A DNA stretch of 64,000 nucleotides from Bacteroides clarus YIT 12056 (GCF_900129655.1 NZ_FQWK01000006.1:62001-126000), one strand, 5' to 3'; positions 25,547 to 35,534 are shown, counted from the first letter of the stretch. Program-made: numbers and translations. The notes: generated by a model from the sequence alone, not told the origin.

Positions 25547-27205
25547 ATGGAACAAAGTTTTATCGCCTATATAGAGAACAGTATAAAGGAAAACTGGGAC
25601 CTGGACGCCCTGACCGACTATAAAGGGGCAACCCTGCAATACAAGGATGTAGCCCGCAAAATAGAAAAGCTGCATATCATTTTTGAAGCGAGCGGCATCA
25701 AGAAAGGCGATAAAATCGCTGTCTGCGGCCGTAACAGTTCGCACTGGGGAGTGACTTTCCTCGCCACGCTGACGTATGGCGCAGTCATTGTGCCCATTCT
25801 TCACGAGTTCAAGGCCGACAATGTACACAACATCGTAAACCACTCCGAAGCCAAGCTCCTTTTCGTAGGCGACCAAGTATGGGAAAACCTCAACGAAAGC
25901 GCTATGCCGTTGCTGGAAGGCATCTTCATGATGACCGACTTCACCCTGCTGGTATCGCGCAACGAACGGGTTACTTACGCCCGCGAGCACCTCAACGAGA
26001 TGTTCGGCAAGAAATTCCCCAAGAACTTCCGCAAGGAACACATCGATTACCACAAAGACCAACCCGAAGAGCTGGCCGTCATCAACTATACTTCCGGTAC
26101 GACCAGCTACTCGAAAGGCGTAATGCTGCCCTACCGCAGCCTGTGGTCCAACACCAAGTTCGCCTTCGAGGTACTGCCGCTGAAAGCCGGCGACAAACTG
26201 GTATGCATGCTGCCCATGGCGCACATGTACGGACTGGCATTCGAGTTCCTGTATGAGTTCTCCGTGGGTTGCCACATCTACTACCTCACCCGCATGCCGA
26301 GCCCGAAGATTATCTTCCAGGCCTTCGCCGACGTGAAACCGAACCTCATCGTAGCCGTACCGCTCATCATCGAAAAGATTATCAAGAAGAGCGTATTGCC
26401 CAAGCTGGAAACCCCTACCATGAAGCTGCTGCTGAAAGTGCCCATCATCAACGACAAGATAAAAGCCACCGTACGCGAGCAGATGATACAGGCGTTCGGG
26501 GGCAATTTCGCAGCGGTCATCGTCGGCGGCGCAGCTTTCAACCAGGAAGTGGAGCAGTTCCTGCGCATGATAGATTTCCCCTACACCGTAGGCTACGGCA
26601 TGACGGAATGCGGCCCTATCATCTGCTACGAAGACTGGACGCGCTTCAAGCCCGGTTCCTGCGGTAAGGCCGCTCCCCGCATGGAAGTGAAGATTCTCTC
26701 TCCCGATCCGGAGAATGTACCCGGCGAGATTGTCTGCCGCGGTCCCAACGTCATGCTGGGCTACTACAAGAATGAAGAGGCTACCGCCGAAGTGGTGGAC
26801 AAAGAGGGCTGGCTGCATACCGGCGACCTCGCCCTGATGGATGCCGAAGGCAATGTCACCATCAAAGGACGCAGCAAGAATATGCTCCTCGGCCCAAGCG
26901 GACAGAACATCTACCCCGAAGAAATAGAAGATAAGCTGAACAACCTGCCGTACGTATCCGAAAGCATCATCGTACAGCAGAACGAAAAGCTCGTAGGACT
27001 GGTATATCCCGACTTTGACGATGCCTTTGCCCACGGCCTCAACAACGACGACATAGAACGCGTCATGGAAGAGAACCGTGTGGCGCTGAACGCGGAATTG
27101 CCTGCTTACAGTCAGATTTCCAAGATGAAGATATATCCCGAAGAATTTGAAAAGACACCCAAGAAGTCCATCAAACGCTTCTTGTATCAGGAAGCAAAAG
27201 GATAA
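25547..27205 (+). CDS. Long-chain fatty-acid-CoA ligase/AMP-dependent synthetase
   Basis: 552 residues from the ATG at 25547, chosen over 25532 because of the promoter position. An ANL-superfamily enzyme that activates a carboxylic acid as acyl-adenylate and then thioester. The P-loop-like YTSGTTSYSKGVML (about 180-193), GYGMTECGPI, and the hinge region WLHTGDLALMDAEGNV followed by KNMLLGPSGQNIYPEEIE are all present, as is the C-terminal lysine region TPKKSIKRF. Substrate is probably a fatty acid, by likeness to FadD-like Bacteroides proteins. A single-gene unit with its own promoter. Confidence 0.9.
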   Translation: MEQSFIAYIENSIKENWDLDALTDYKGATLQYKDVARKIEKLHIIFEASGIKKGDKIAVCGRNSSHWGVTFLATLTYGAVIVPILHEFKADNVHNIVNHSEAKLLFVGDQVWENLNESAMPLLEGIFMMTDFTLLVSRNERVTYAREHLNEMFGKKFPKNFRKEHIDYHKDQPEELAVINYTSGTTSYSKGVMLPYRSLWSNTKFAFEVLPLKAGDKLVCMLPMAHMYGLAFEFLYEFSVGCHIYYLTRMPSPKIIFQAFADVKPNLIVAVPLIIEKIIKKSVLPKLETPTMKLLLKVPIINDKIKATVREQMIQAFGGNFAAVIVGGAAFNQEVEQFLRMIDFPYTVGYGMTECGPIICYEDWTRFKPGSCGKAAPRMEVKILSPDPENVPGEIVCRGPNVMLGYYKNEEATAEVVDKEGWLHTGDLALMDAEGNVTIKGRSKNMLLGPSGQNIYPEEIEDKLNNLPYVSESIIVQQNEKLVGLVYPDFDDAFAHGLNNDDIERVMEENRVALNAELPAYSQISKMKIYPEEFEKTPKKSIKRFLYQEAKG

Positions 27206-27230
27206 GACGAAATAGTGGATAGCGGTGAGT

Positions 27231-27325
27231 GATTAGTGATTAACGAGTTATGCGGCCTGCGCTGATTGTTCACCGCCATTCATTCAATCCCCCCTAATCA
27301 CTAATCCCTAACCCCTAATCACTAA
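27231..27325. repeat. Intergenic inverted and direct repeats
   Basis: GATTAGTGATTA (27231-27242) is the exact reverse complement of TAATCACTAATC (27295-27306), and CTAATCACTAA recurs at 27315-27325. The spacer can fold into a long hairpin between the ligase and sulfatase genes. No promoter consensus is visible. Confidence 0.5.
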
Positions 27326-27340
27326 CCCTTTCTTTCTCCG

Positions 27341-28894
27341 ATGAAAAACGAATTATTATTATCCGCCGCGTTACTTCCGTTATCCGGAATGTCAGGAGCA
27401 GTCCAGGCGATGCCGTCAAGCGAGGCAATGCCCGCCGCGAAGCAACGCCCGAACATTATTTTATTTTTAGTGGATGATATGGGATGGCAGGACACATCTC
27501 TGCCTTTCTGGACACAGCGCACCCGCTACAACGACACGTACCATACGCCCAACATGGAGCGTCTGGCAACTCAGGGCAAGATGTTTACACAAGCCTACGC
27601 GTGCAGTATCAGCTCGCCTACGCGCGTCAGCCTTTTTACGGGTATGAACGCCGCGCGACACCGGGTGACAAGCTGGACGCTGCGTAAGAATACCACCCAC
27701 GAGCAACCGGACTCCGTTATGATTTATCCCGAATGGAACGTTAACGGCATTTGCCAGGAGCCCGGTGTGGAACGCACCACGCAAGTTACCTCGCTGGCAC
27801 AGGTACTCAAAGACAACGGTTACCACACCATCCATTGCGGTAAAGCCCACTTCGGAGCCAACGACACGCCCGGAGCCGATCCGCTGAAAATGGGCTTTGA
27901 CGTGAACATAGCCGGTCATGCGGCAGGCTCTCCCGCCAGCTACTACGGCATGCAGAACTTCGGAAACAAGCCTGACGGGAAAAGCCCGCTGGCTGCCGTA
28001 CCCGGATTGGAAAAGTATCATGGAAAAGATATATTCCTCTCGGAAGCGCTCACCATAGAAGCCGAAAAGGCCTTGGACGATGCACGGAAAACAGACAAGC
28101 CTTTCTTCCTATACATGGCTCATTACGCCATACACACTCCTATCCAGCCCGATATGCGTTTCTACCAAAAGTATCTGGACAAAGGCCTTCCCCCGGTAGA
28201 AGCGGCGTATGCCACACTGATAGAGGGTATGGACAAAAGCCTCGGCGACCTGATGGACTATCTGGACAAGAATAATCTCACCGATAACACCGTCCTGCTT
28301 TTCATGTCCGATAACGGCGGGTTGGCCGCGCACACCCGTGCCGGACAACTGCATGTGCAGAACTACCCGCTCAACAGCGGAAAAGGTTCCGCCTACGAAG
28401 GCGGGGTGCGCGAACCGATGATTGTACGCTGGCCCGGCACGGTAGCCGCAGAAACCAAATGCGACCATTATCTGATGATAGAGGACTTCTTCCCCACCAT
28501 TCTCGAAATAGCCGGTGTGAAGCATTACAATACGGTACAGGAACGCGACGGCATCAGTTTCCTGCCCTTGCTTACCGGCAAAGGCAAAATGCCCGCTCGC
28601 GACATATACTGGCACTACCCGCACAGTTGGGGTCCTTCCGGCCCGGGTATAGGAGCCACCTGCTCCATCCGCTCCGGAGCATGGAAGCTGGTATACTACT
28701 TTGACAGCGGCAAGCGCGAATTGTTCAATATCCCGGCCGACATCGGCGAACAGCATGACGTAGCAGCCGGGAACCCGAAACTTGTAAAGAAACTATCCAG
28801 AAAATTAAGCAACTATCTGCGGTCAGTGGACGCACAGCGTCCGATACTGCGCGCCACCCGACAGCCGGCGCCCTGGCCTGATGAAACATTATAA
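27341..28894 (+). CDS. Serine-type sulfatase (arylsulfatase family S1)
   Basis: 517 residues with a signal peptide. Alkaline-phosphatase-fold metal residues are in NIILFLVDDMGWQD (Asp45, Asp46) and FLFMSDNGG-like LLFMSDNGG. The activation motif aligned by the following LFTG is Ser91-Ser-Pro-Thr-Arg95, so the formylglycine precursor is serine rather than cysteine; such enzymes need an anaerobic sulfatase-maturing radical SAM enzyme. Cys88 lies three residues before and is not in register. It probably removes sulfate from a host or algal glycan. The next gene starts 6 nt after its stop. Confidence 0.9.
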   Translation: MKNELLLSAALLPLSGMSGAVQAMPSSEAMPAAKQRPNIILFLVDDMGWQDTSLPFWTQRTRYNDTYHTPNMERLATQGKMFTQAYACSISSPTRVSLFTGMNAARHRVTSWTLRKNTTHEQPDSVMIYPEWNVNGICQEPGVERTTQVTSLAQVLKDNGYHTIHCGKAHFGANDTPGADPLKMGFDVNIAGHAAGSPASYYGMQNFGNKPDGKSPLAAVPGLEKYHGKDIFLSEALTIEAEKALDDARKTDKPFFLYMAHYAIHTPIQPDMRFYQKYLDKGLPPVEAAYATLIEGMDKSLGDLMDYLDKNNLTDNTVLLFMSDNGGLAAHTRAGQLHVQNYPLNSGKGSAYEGGVREPMIVRWPGTVAAETKCDHYLMIEDFFPTILEIAGVKHYNTVQERDGISFLPLLTGKGKMPARDIYWHYPHSWGPSGPGIGATCSIRSGAWKLVYYFDSGKRELFNIPADIGEQHDVAAGNPKLVKKLSRKLSNYLRSVDAQRPILRATRQPAPWPDETL

Positions 28895-28900
28895 AGAATC

Positions 28901-30070
28901 ATGAAACGTATATTTTCACTTATTTGCCTGTCCTTGCTGTTGGCAGGGACAGGCTATGCCCAGACAGGCAAGCGGCAACCCGTCCGTAAAGGAAAAGCGG
29001 GCGTCAACCTCTCCCTTTGGAAGAATCTCTCCACACAACGCACAGACACGGTCGGAAGCACTTTCTTCAATCTCGGTATCTTCTCGGCCATGAACCGTTT
29101 GAACGGCTTGGGAGTAAATGCATTGGGAGCCGTTGTGGGCAGAGACATGAACGGAGCGCAGTTCTCCGGCATATCCAATATGGTGGGTGGAAGTATGCGG
29201 GGCGTACAAATGGCAGGAATCACCAATATCAACGGCAATAATCTCAGCGGCCTGTCCGTTGCCGGGCTTGTGGGTATCACCGGGAATCATGCGCAGGGAG
29301 CGGTCTTTTCCGGCTTGGCCAATATCACGGGCGATAACAGCAGCGGAGTGATTGCAGGCGGCCTGCTGAATATCACAGGTGACAAGACCGCCGGCGTACA
29401 ACTTGCGGGACTTGCCAATATTTCGGGCGGTAATTTTGCAGGCGTCACCGCATCCGGCCTGTTGAATGTGGCAGGCGGCGATATGAGGGGAATCCAGATT
29501 TCCGGTTTGGGAAACATCACAGGCGGTACGTCTGCCGGCGTGCAGCTTGCTCCCCTCAATGTGGCGGTTCGCGCTAAAGGACTTCAGATAGGTCTGGTGA
29601 ACTATTATAAGGAAAAGCTGGACGGCTTCCAGTTGGGACTGGTCAATGCCAATCCGAATACCAAAGTGCAGATGATGCTTTTCGGCGGTAACGCCACAAA
29701 ACTGAATCTCGCGGCCCGCTTCAAGAACAAGCTGTTTTATACCATTCTTGGCGGCGGTACGCATTTCCTCGATTTCAGCGACAAATTCTCCGGTTCGCTT
29801 TTCTACCGTGCCGGACTGGAACTGCCTGTTTACAAGCAACTGTTCATCAGTGGCGATTTGGGCTATCAACACGCAGAAACCTTCAGGAACAAAGACTATG
29901 GTTTCCCTGCCCGGCTGTATTCTCTCCAAACCCGCATCAATCTCGAATATCGCCTGACGGCAAAGTCAGGAGTGTTCGTGACAGGCGGTTACGGCTGGGA
30001 CAGGCATTACAACAAAAACGCCGCCTTCGACAAAGGGGTTATTGTGGAAGGCGGCGTGGTATTGTTTTAG
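28901..30070 (+). CDS. Secreted GLxNIxG-repeat protein
   Basis: 389 residues with a signal peptide ending at GYAQ. Residues about 75-215 consist of tandem units of roughly 20-21 residues with the pattern G-x4-G-[LI]-x-N-[IVM]-x-G (FSGLANITGDNSSG, AGGLLNITGDKTAG, LAGLANISGGNFAG). They suggest a parallel beta-helix or solenoid. The C-terminal part (about 265-389) has beta-barrel-like strands (SLFYRAGLELPVY, FVTGGYGWDRHY) ending in GGVVLF, so I infer an outer-membrane anchor. It lies 6 nt after the sulfatase gene, so the two are probably coexpressed. Function unknown. It overlaps the convergent fbp by 4 nt. Confidence 0.75.
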   Translation: MKRIFSLICLSLLLAGTGYAQTGKRQPVRKGKAGVNLSLWKNLSTQRTDTVGSTFFNLGIFSAMNRLNGLGVNALGAVVGRDMNGAQFSGISNMVGGSMRGVQMAGITNINGNNLSGLSVAGLVGITGNHAQGAVFSGLANITGDNSSGVIAGGLLNITGDKTAGVQLAGLANISGGNFAGVTASGLLNVAGGDMRGIQISGLGNITGGTSAGVQLAPLNVAVRAKGLQIGLVNYYKEKLDGFQLGLVNANPNTKVQMMLFGGNATKLNLAARFKNKLFYTILGGGTHFLDFSDKFSGSLFYRAGLELPVYKQLFISGDLGYQHAETFRNKDYGFPARLYSLQTRINLEYRLTAKSGVFVTGGYGWDRHYNKNAAFDKGVIVEGGVVLF

Positions 30071-32061
30071 AAAATCTCCTTTTCTTTAATGAATCCCGTC
30101 CGGTAGGCTACCAGCAGTTTCTTCAAATCTTGGATTTGCGTTACGAGCTGCTTGCCCTTATCGGTATCTTTCACCATCATGCGCTGTGAGTTGAACTCGA
30201 TAACGAATGTCGTGGACTTGATGTCCTGTCCCTCTTCAATCGCTTTCTGACGGCTTTGGAACGGGTCGTGCTGCACCAACTGCATGCCGTGCGAATGATA
30301 TACCAGCGTATAGCCCGCGATACCCGTTTCGGGCTGATAGGCCTTGGAGAAACCGCCGTCAATCACCAGCAGTTTGCCGTCCGCCTTTATGGGGCGCTCG
30401 CCTTTAATAATCTTCACGGGCACGTGTCCGTTGATGATATGTGAATGAGGCCCCGGTTCCACTCCGAACTCGGCCAGGATATTATCGCAGATATCGGCAC
30501 GGTTGCGAAGCGTGTAGTAATATCCCTTGCTCTCTTTATGCAGCGCCTTGTCGGCTATGAAGTAACGCTCGAAAGTCGCCATCTTATCCTTGTCGAAAGA
30601 CGGAGCGTCCGGCCCGCACCACATATACCACATATAGTCCAGCGCAAAGTTCTTCTCTTTGGAACCATCCTCGTCAAAGTAGGCGGTACGGATAAGCTGG
30701 TCGGTCTTTTGCAGCAGCTTATGCCCCCAGTACTCTTTCTTGCCGATGCGTACGTGCTTGAAGCTTCCGTCCTCATTCAAAGGCACGGACGCATGATACA
30801 GCAGGTTGCTGTTGCACACCAGGTACATACCGCCGTAAGTAAACAGGCAGCGCATGTGCTTCTTCAGCTTCTCGCTGTTCATAAACGAGGCATGAATCTT
30901 GTCCACCAGTTCCCGTTCCTCATCGGTCAGGCGATACGGGTCAGCCGGGTCGATGGTCGGGAAGTTGGCGTCGCGCAGTTCGTATTCCTTACCCTCGTAT
31001 ATAAATACGCCCCGTTCAAAGTCTATCTTATGCAGCAACTTCCGGTTGGCCATGCCGAATTCCGGACGGCGGTCTATAATCTCCGCTTCCAGTTTAAGCT
31101 GGATAATCGTAATGGCCTTGTGCATCTGCGTAATCAGGCGCAGTGTCTTTTCATTGTAATTGGCGTCGGCGAAGTTCATTTTCGGGGCAAAGATAGCGCA
31201 GGCGTCATCCGCATAGGTATCCATCGCAAAGGTAGCCAGAGGCAGCAGATTGATGCCGTATCCGTCTTCCAGCGTCGCCAGGTTGGCATAGCGCATGGAC
31301 ATGCGGATAACGTTTGCTATACAGGCATCGTTACCCGATGCGGCGCCCATCCACAGAATATCATGGTTACCCCACTGGATGTCGAAGTTATGGTAGTCGC
31401 AAAGCGTATCCATGATGATATGCGCGCCCGGACCACGGTCGTAGATATCCCCCACGATGTGCAGGGAATCGATTGTAAGCCGTTGGATAAGGTTGCACAT
31501 GGCGATGATGAAGTCGTCCGCACGCTTGGTAGAGATAATCGTGCTGATGATGACGTTGATATACGCGTGCTTGTTGGGCTCTACACTGGACTCGTGCAGC
31601 AACTCCTGAATGATGTAGGAGAACTCTGCCGGCAACGCCTTGCGCACCTTCGAGCGCGTATATTTGGAAGATACGTTCTGGCAGACTTTCACCAGTTGGT
31701 TCAAGGTGATGAGATACCAGTCGTCCAGGTCTGTTTCCTGTTCCTTTATCAACTGCAATTTCTCTTCCGGATAATAAATCAGCGTACAGATTTCTTTCTT
31801 CTCGCTTTCGCGCAGCGTATGGCCGAAAATCTCATTCACTTTTCGTTTTACCGCGCCCGAAGCGTTCTTCAATACATGCTGAAAAGCCTCGTACTCTCCA
31901 TGAATATCCGTCAGGAAATGCTCTGTTCCCTTAGGCAAATTCAGAATGGCTTCCAGATTGATGATTTCCGTACTGGCATCGGCGATGGTAGGAAAACTGC
32001 GCGACAACAATTGCAAATAGCGTAAGTCGCTGATTATACTTTCCGGAGTAATAGTTCCCAT
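30067..32061 (-). CDS. fbp: Fructose-1,6-bisphosphatase, class 3
   Basis: 664 residues, the large Firmicutes/Bacteroidota type of gluconeogenic FBPase, with a metallophosphatase core: GDIYDRGPGAH (about 203-213), WGNHDILWMGA (about 231-241) and INGHVPVKIIKGERP near residue 545. Other family marks are TDIHGEYEAFQHVLKNASG near residue 50 and FEFNSQRM-like IEFNSQRMMV close to the end. It dephosphorylates fructose 1,6-bisphosphate in the cytoplasm. Its 3' end overlaps the convergent gene by 4 nt, and 107 nt separate it from the transporter gene upstream on the same strand. Confidence 0.97.
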   Translation of the reverse strand: MGTITPESIISDLRYLQLLSRSFPTIADASTEIINLEAILNLPKGTEHFLTDIHGEYEAFQHVLKNASGAVKRKVNEIFGHTLRESEKKEICTLIYYPEEKLQLIKEQETDLDDWYLITLNQLVKVCQNVSSKYTRSKVRKALPAEFSYIIQELLHESSVEPNKHAYINVIISTIISTKRADDFIIAMCNLIQRLTIDSLHIVGDIYDRGPGAHIIMDTLCDYHNFDIQWGNHDILWMGAASGNDACIANVIRMSMRYANLATLEDGYGINLLPLATFAMDTYADDACAIFAPKMNFADANYNEKTLRLITQMHKAITIIQLKLEAEIIDRRPEFGMANRKLLHKIDFERGVFIYEGKEYELRDANFPTIDPADPYRLTDEERELVDKIHASFMNSEKLKKHMRCLFTYGGMYLVCNSNLLYHASVPLNEDGSFKHVRIGKKEYWGHKLLQKTDQLIRTAYFDEDGSKEKNFALDYMWYMWCGPDAPSFDKDKMATFERYFIADKALHKESKGYYYTLRNRADICDNILAEFGVEPGPHSHIINGHVPVKIIKGERPIKADGKLLVIDGGFSKAYQPETGIAGYTLVYHSHGMQLVQHDPFQSRQKAIEEGQDIKSTTFVIEFNSQRMMVKDTDKGKQLVTQIQDLKKLLVAYRTGFIKEKEIF

Positions 32062-32168
32062 GATATGATTTCAGATTTATGATTTATATTCGGTTATCGA
32101 TACTATCAGGAGCGATAACTCCTCTAACTCCTGACACACATTATTTCTCATTTTTCAATTTTCAATTC

Positions 32169-33833
32169 TCAACTTAACAAGAACATCAACAGCACCTGCG
32201 CTATGATTACCCGCAGAAACATACACATCGGATATACCGTTGCATAAGCCACCGACGGGTTATCGCCAGGGATGGTGTCGTTGGCGTAATTCAGCGCCAT
32301 CGGGTTCGCCATGCTTCCGCACAGCATGCCTGCCATAGAGCCGAAATCCACTTTCATCCACTTAAAGGCAATCACGCCCACTATCAGTACCGGGACGACA
32401 GTCAGCGTAAATCCGGCCGCAATCCACAGCAAGCCTTCCGGACGGAATACCGTATCGAAGAAATGCGCTCCCGCGTCCAGTCCCAGGCAAGCGAGGTATA
32501 GCGACAGCCCCAATGCGCGCAGCATCAGGTTGGCGCTGCGTGTGGTATAGGTTATCATGTGCATTCTCGGTCCGAAAGTACCGATGAGAATACCCACGAT
32601 AATCGGTCCGCCGGCAAGTCCCAGCTTCACCGGAGCGCTGATGCCTGGCAGGGAAATGGGGATTGCCCCCAAGGCAAGTCCCAGGATGATGCCGATAAAT
32701 ACCGCAACCAGATTCGGCTCCTTCAGGCTCTTGATGGCGTTGCCCAGCACTTTTTCCACATTCTGGATGGCGGCGGCCTCACCTACTACCGTCAGGCGGT
32801 CACCCAACTGCAAGGTCAGTTCCGCGGTGGCAAGCAACTGTACGCCGCTGCGGTACACACGGCTGATGTTGATGCCGTAATGATTGCGCAGGTGAAGCGA
32901 ACCCAGCTTCTTTCCGTTCAGCTCGGGACGTGTCACCACGATACGCTGCGAGATGAGCTGGCTGTCTATGGCATTCCAGTCGATATCCTCTTTATTCCAG
33001 TCGGTATGTTCCTGCTCGCCGAACAGTACGGTCAACGCCGGGGCATACTTCTCCGAAGTCACCACCAGCAAGCGGTCTCCTTCCTTTATTATCTTCTCGG
33101 AAGTAGGAATACTTACGTTGCCGTCCCGCCACAAACGGGAGATGACGAACTTCGGATAATTCAGACCGCCTATTTCCTTGATGCTTTTATCGAAGATGGC
33201 CGGATTGTGTACCTGAAACGCCGCGATATAGGTTTTGTTCGCATCATCTTTCTCTTTCAGTTCCAAATCTTCCTTACGGGCCAATGCCTTGCGTATTATC
33301 AGTACGGCAAGAATCACTCCCACCACCCCCAGCGGATAGGCTACCGCACAGCCCAAAGCCGGAGTGCTGGACTCCAGTCCCATCTGCTTCAAGGTCTGTT
33401 GCGCCGCGCCCAGCGCCGGCGTGTTGGTTGTGGCGCCGCAGAGGATGCCTACCATGTCCGGCAGCGATATGTTCAGTCCGTAACTGCCCAATACGGCCAT
33501 CAACGTACCGATCAGCACCACTCCCAGAGCCAGCATGTTCAGTTGCACCCCGCCCTTGCGGAAAGAGCTGAAGAAACCGGGCCCCACCTGTAAGCCCAAC
33601 GCGTACACAAATATTACCAGTCCGAAACTTTCCGCGTAGTTCAGCATCTGCGGGTCGATGGACAACCCGAAATGCCCGGCGAGAATACCGGCAAAGAAAA
33701 CAAAAGTCACGCCGAGGGAGATACCGCAAATATGTACTTTCCCCAACCCCAATCCGATAGCTGAAATCAGTGAGAGCACCACCACCGCCTGCAAAGCGGA
33801 GTGTTCGATAAACAAACTATATAGCCATTCCAA
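32169..33833 (-). CDS. AAE-family transporter (AspT/YidE-like)
   Basis: 554 residues with two blocks of hydrophobic helices, each about five segments (residues about 10-190 and 380-554), related to each other by duplication: GILAGHFGL...VGPGFF in the first, GILIGTFGPRMHM in the second. Between them lie two TrkA-C/RCK_C domains (about 205-370; GDRLLVVTSEKYA, GDRLTVVGEAAAI). This is the aspartate:alanine exchanger family organisation. The substrate is not determinable; related Bacteroides proteins are annotated as putative transporters. A TATCTTTG -7 element on the minus strand lies at 33872-33865. Confidence 0.92.
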   Translation of the reverse strand: MEWLYSLFIEHSALQAVVVLSLISAIGLGLGKVHICGISLGVTFVFFAGILAGHFGLSIDPQMLNYAESFGLVIFVYALGLQVGPGFFSSFRKGGVQLNMLALGVVLIGTLMAVLGSYGLNISLPDMVGILCGATTNTPALGAAQQTLKQMGLESSTPALGCAVAYPLGVVGVILAVLIIRKALARKEDLELKEKDDANKTYIAAFQVHNPAIFDKSIKEIGGLNYPKFVISRLWRDGNVSIPTSEKIIKEGDRLLVVTSEKYAPALTVLFGEQEHTDWNKEDIDWNAIDSQLISQRIVVTRPELNGKKLGSLHLRNHYGINISRVYRSGVQLLATAELTLQLGDRLTVVGEAAAIQNVEKVLGNAIKSLKEPNLVAVFIGIILGLALGAIPISLPGISAPVKLGLAGGPIIVGILIGTFGPRMHMITYTTRSANLMLRALGLSLYLACLGLDAGAHFFDTVFRPEGLLWIAAGFTLTVVPVLIVGVIAFKWMKVDFGSMAGMLCGSMANPMALNYANDTIPGDNPSVAYATVYPMCMFLRVIIAQVLLMFLLS

Positions 33834-33978
33834 AGTGTTACGGTTTTATCTACATTTAGAAGTGCAAAGATAGGAAGTTCCGCGAAGCCTAAAAAGATAA
33901 ATGCAGGAAATTCACGCAAAGCCCCTCATTTCCCGCCTTTCACTTGTACAAAATATCTTTTATCACTACATTCACGGC

Positions 33979-35409
33979 ATGAAACGCCTTATTATACCGA
34001 TTATATGTATGCTCCTGCCGCTGGCCGGATGCCATGAACGCAAGCCGCTTCCCGGCCTTGACATCGCGGACAGCCTGCTGGTCAACGCCGGCGATAAATC
34101 CGGAGCCTTGCGCATCTTCCTGCAGATTGAGGAGCAATTGAAAAGCCGGCAAGACCCTTACGGCAAAGGACTGCTCTACGAGCGCATCGGCGACATATAC
34201 TACGAGCAGATGAACTACGTACGCGCCTACCACTACTTCAAGCAGGCCAGAGAGAATTTTCAAGTATCCGACAGCCTTCGTGAAGAGACGGAAGCCACGC
34301 TTGACATGGCCGCCGCATCCTACCGCCAGAAAGACCTGGAACGTGCCATGAGGCTGTACTCGGCCGCCCTCGACCTTGCCGACGAGCAAGATAGTGAAGC
34401 GCTTGCCGAAACAGCACTCAGCAATCTCGCTTCCCTTTATGTAAAGTCGCACAAAAAGCAGATTCCGCAAGACCTGCTGCAACGCATCGAACGGTCCGCA
34501 CGCAAAGACACACTGTTCGGCAACCATACCATGATTGACGTACAGTTGCTCAAGCACCGTACAGACAGCGCACGCCATTATCTGAAACTGGCGGCGGCTC
34601 AGGATAATGATGTGCTGGACAAGGCGGAATTGCATTACACCGCCTACCGGATAGAGGCTTTGTCCGGCAATTTCCGGCAGGCCACCGATCACATACACCG
34701 TTATATCTATCTCACGGATTCCCTGACACGCTCAATCATGCAGTTTTCTGCCGGTGTAATCGAAAAAGAGTACTATCAGGAGCGTTCCGCTTTCGCCGAG
34801 TACCGGATGAAGCACCGCATTTTCTGGGAAATAGCCGTTATCTGCGGGATATTCCTTCTTGCGGGAGTAGCTTTCTATATTGTCCGCCAGCGCCTGCACC
34901 TGCAACGTGAACGTAACGACCATTATCTGCTGCTGGCAGAAGAAGCCCGTGCCGAATACCAGGCTCTCACCCGGCAAATGGAAGGGCGATACGACACGGA
35001 AAAACGTTTGAAGAATCTGGTAGCTTCCCGTTTCGACATCATCGATAAACTCGGCAAGACCTATTACGAACGGGAAAACACCCCGTCACAACAGGCTGCC
35101 ATGTTTCAGGAAGTGAAACGAATCATTACCGATTTCTCAGAGAACAACGAAATGTTTCAGGAATTGGAGCAGATGGTCAATACCTGCCACGACAATGCCA
35201 TGCAGAAGCTTCGGCAGGTCTTTCCTGCAATGAAAGAGAACGACATCCGTCTGCTTTGTTATATTTTTACCGGTTTTTCTCCGCAAGTAATCAGCTTGTT
35301 CATGAAAGAAAGCGTGGCAAACATCTATGCGCGTAAATCCCGGTTAAAGTCACGCATCAAAACTTCCGGAACACCTCATACGGAGCTGTTCATGTCCCTC
35401 TTCGGATAA
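33979..35409 (+). CDS. TPR lipoprotein with membrane anchor and C-terminal HTH-like domain
   Basis: 476 residues from the ATG at 33979, where MKRLIIPIICMLLPLAGC gives a lipoprotein-like signal; the longer frame from 33901 would bury it. Tetratricopeptide repeats fill residues about 30-270 (YERIGDIYYEQMNYVRAYHY). A membrane segment (FWEIAVICGIFLLAGVAFYIV) follows at about 282-302, then a coiled coil, and finally a LuxR-like helical end (MKENDIRLLCYIFTGFSPQV, ANIYARKSRLKSRI). Such proteins are common in Bacteroides as membrane-tethered regulators of unknown signals. It is followed by a LRR lipoprotein with its own promoter. Confidence 0.8.
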   Translation: MKRLIIPIICMLLPLAGCHERKPLPGLDIADSLLVNAGDKSGALRIFLQIEEQLKSRQDPYGKGLLYERIGDIYYEQMNYVRAYHYFKQARENFQVSDSLREETEATLDMAAASYRQKDLERAMRLYSAALDLADEQDSEALAETALSNLASLYVKSHKKQIPQDLLQRIERSARKDTLFGNHTMIDVQLLKHRTDSARHYLKLAAAQDNDVLDKAELHYTAYRIEALSGNFRQATDHIHRYIYLTDSLTRSIMQFSAGVIEKEYYQERSAFAEYRMKHRIFWEIAVICGIFLLAGVAFYIVRQRLHLQRERNDHYLLLAEEARAEYQALTRQMEGRYDTEKRLKNLVASRFDIIDKLGKTYYERENTPSQQAAMFQEVKRIITDFSENNEMFQELEQMVNTCHDNAMQKLRQVFPAMKENDIRLLCYIFTGFSPQVISLFMKESVANIYARKSRLKSRIKTSGTPHTELFMSLFG

Positions 35410-35534
35410 CTGTCAGACGCATGTTAGAAAAAGACAAATCCTCCGGAGATTAATCTACTGTAAAACAGGTATATAAAAAACAGCCTGTTAGATTTACACG
35501 TTTATATCGTAACTCCCCGAAGAAACGGATTCGC

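Noticed and set aside
25478..27034. 518-codon open frame on the minus strand
   Set aside because: It is antisense to the acyl-CoA ligase, whose motifs are complete. The translation is rich in His, Gln and Val without any family sign, typical of GC-rich shadow frames.
28916..29929. 337-codon open frame on the minus strand
   Set aside because: Antisense to the GLxNIxG-repeat gene; apparent repeats in it mirror the repeats of the real gene.
30445..32025. 526-codon open frame on the plus strand
   Set aside because: Antisense to class 3 fbp, which has all its metallophosphatase motifs; the frame has no domain look.
32559..33593. 344-codon open frame on the plus strand
   Set aside because: Antisense to the AAE transporter, with no membrane or domain pattern of its own.
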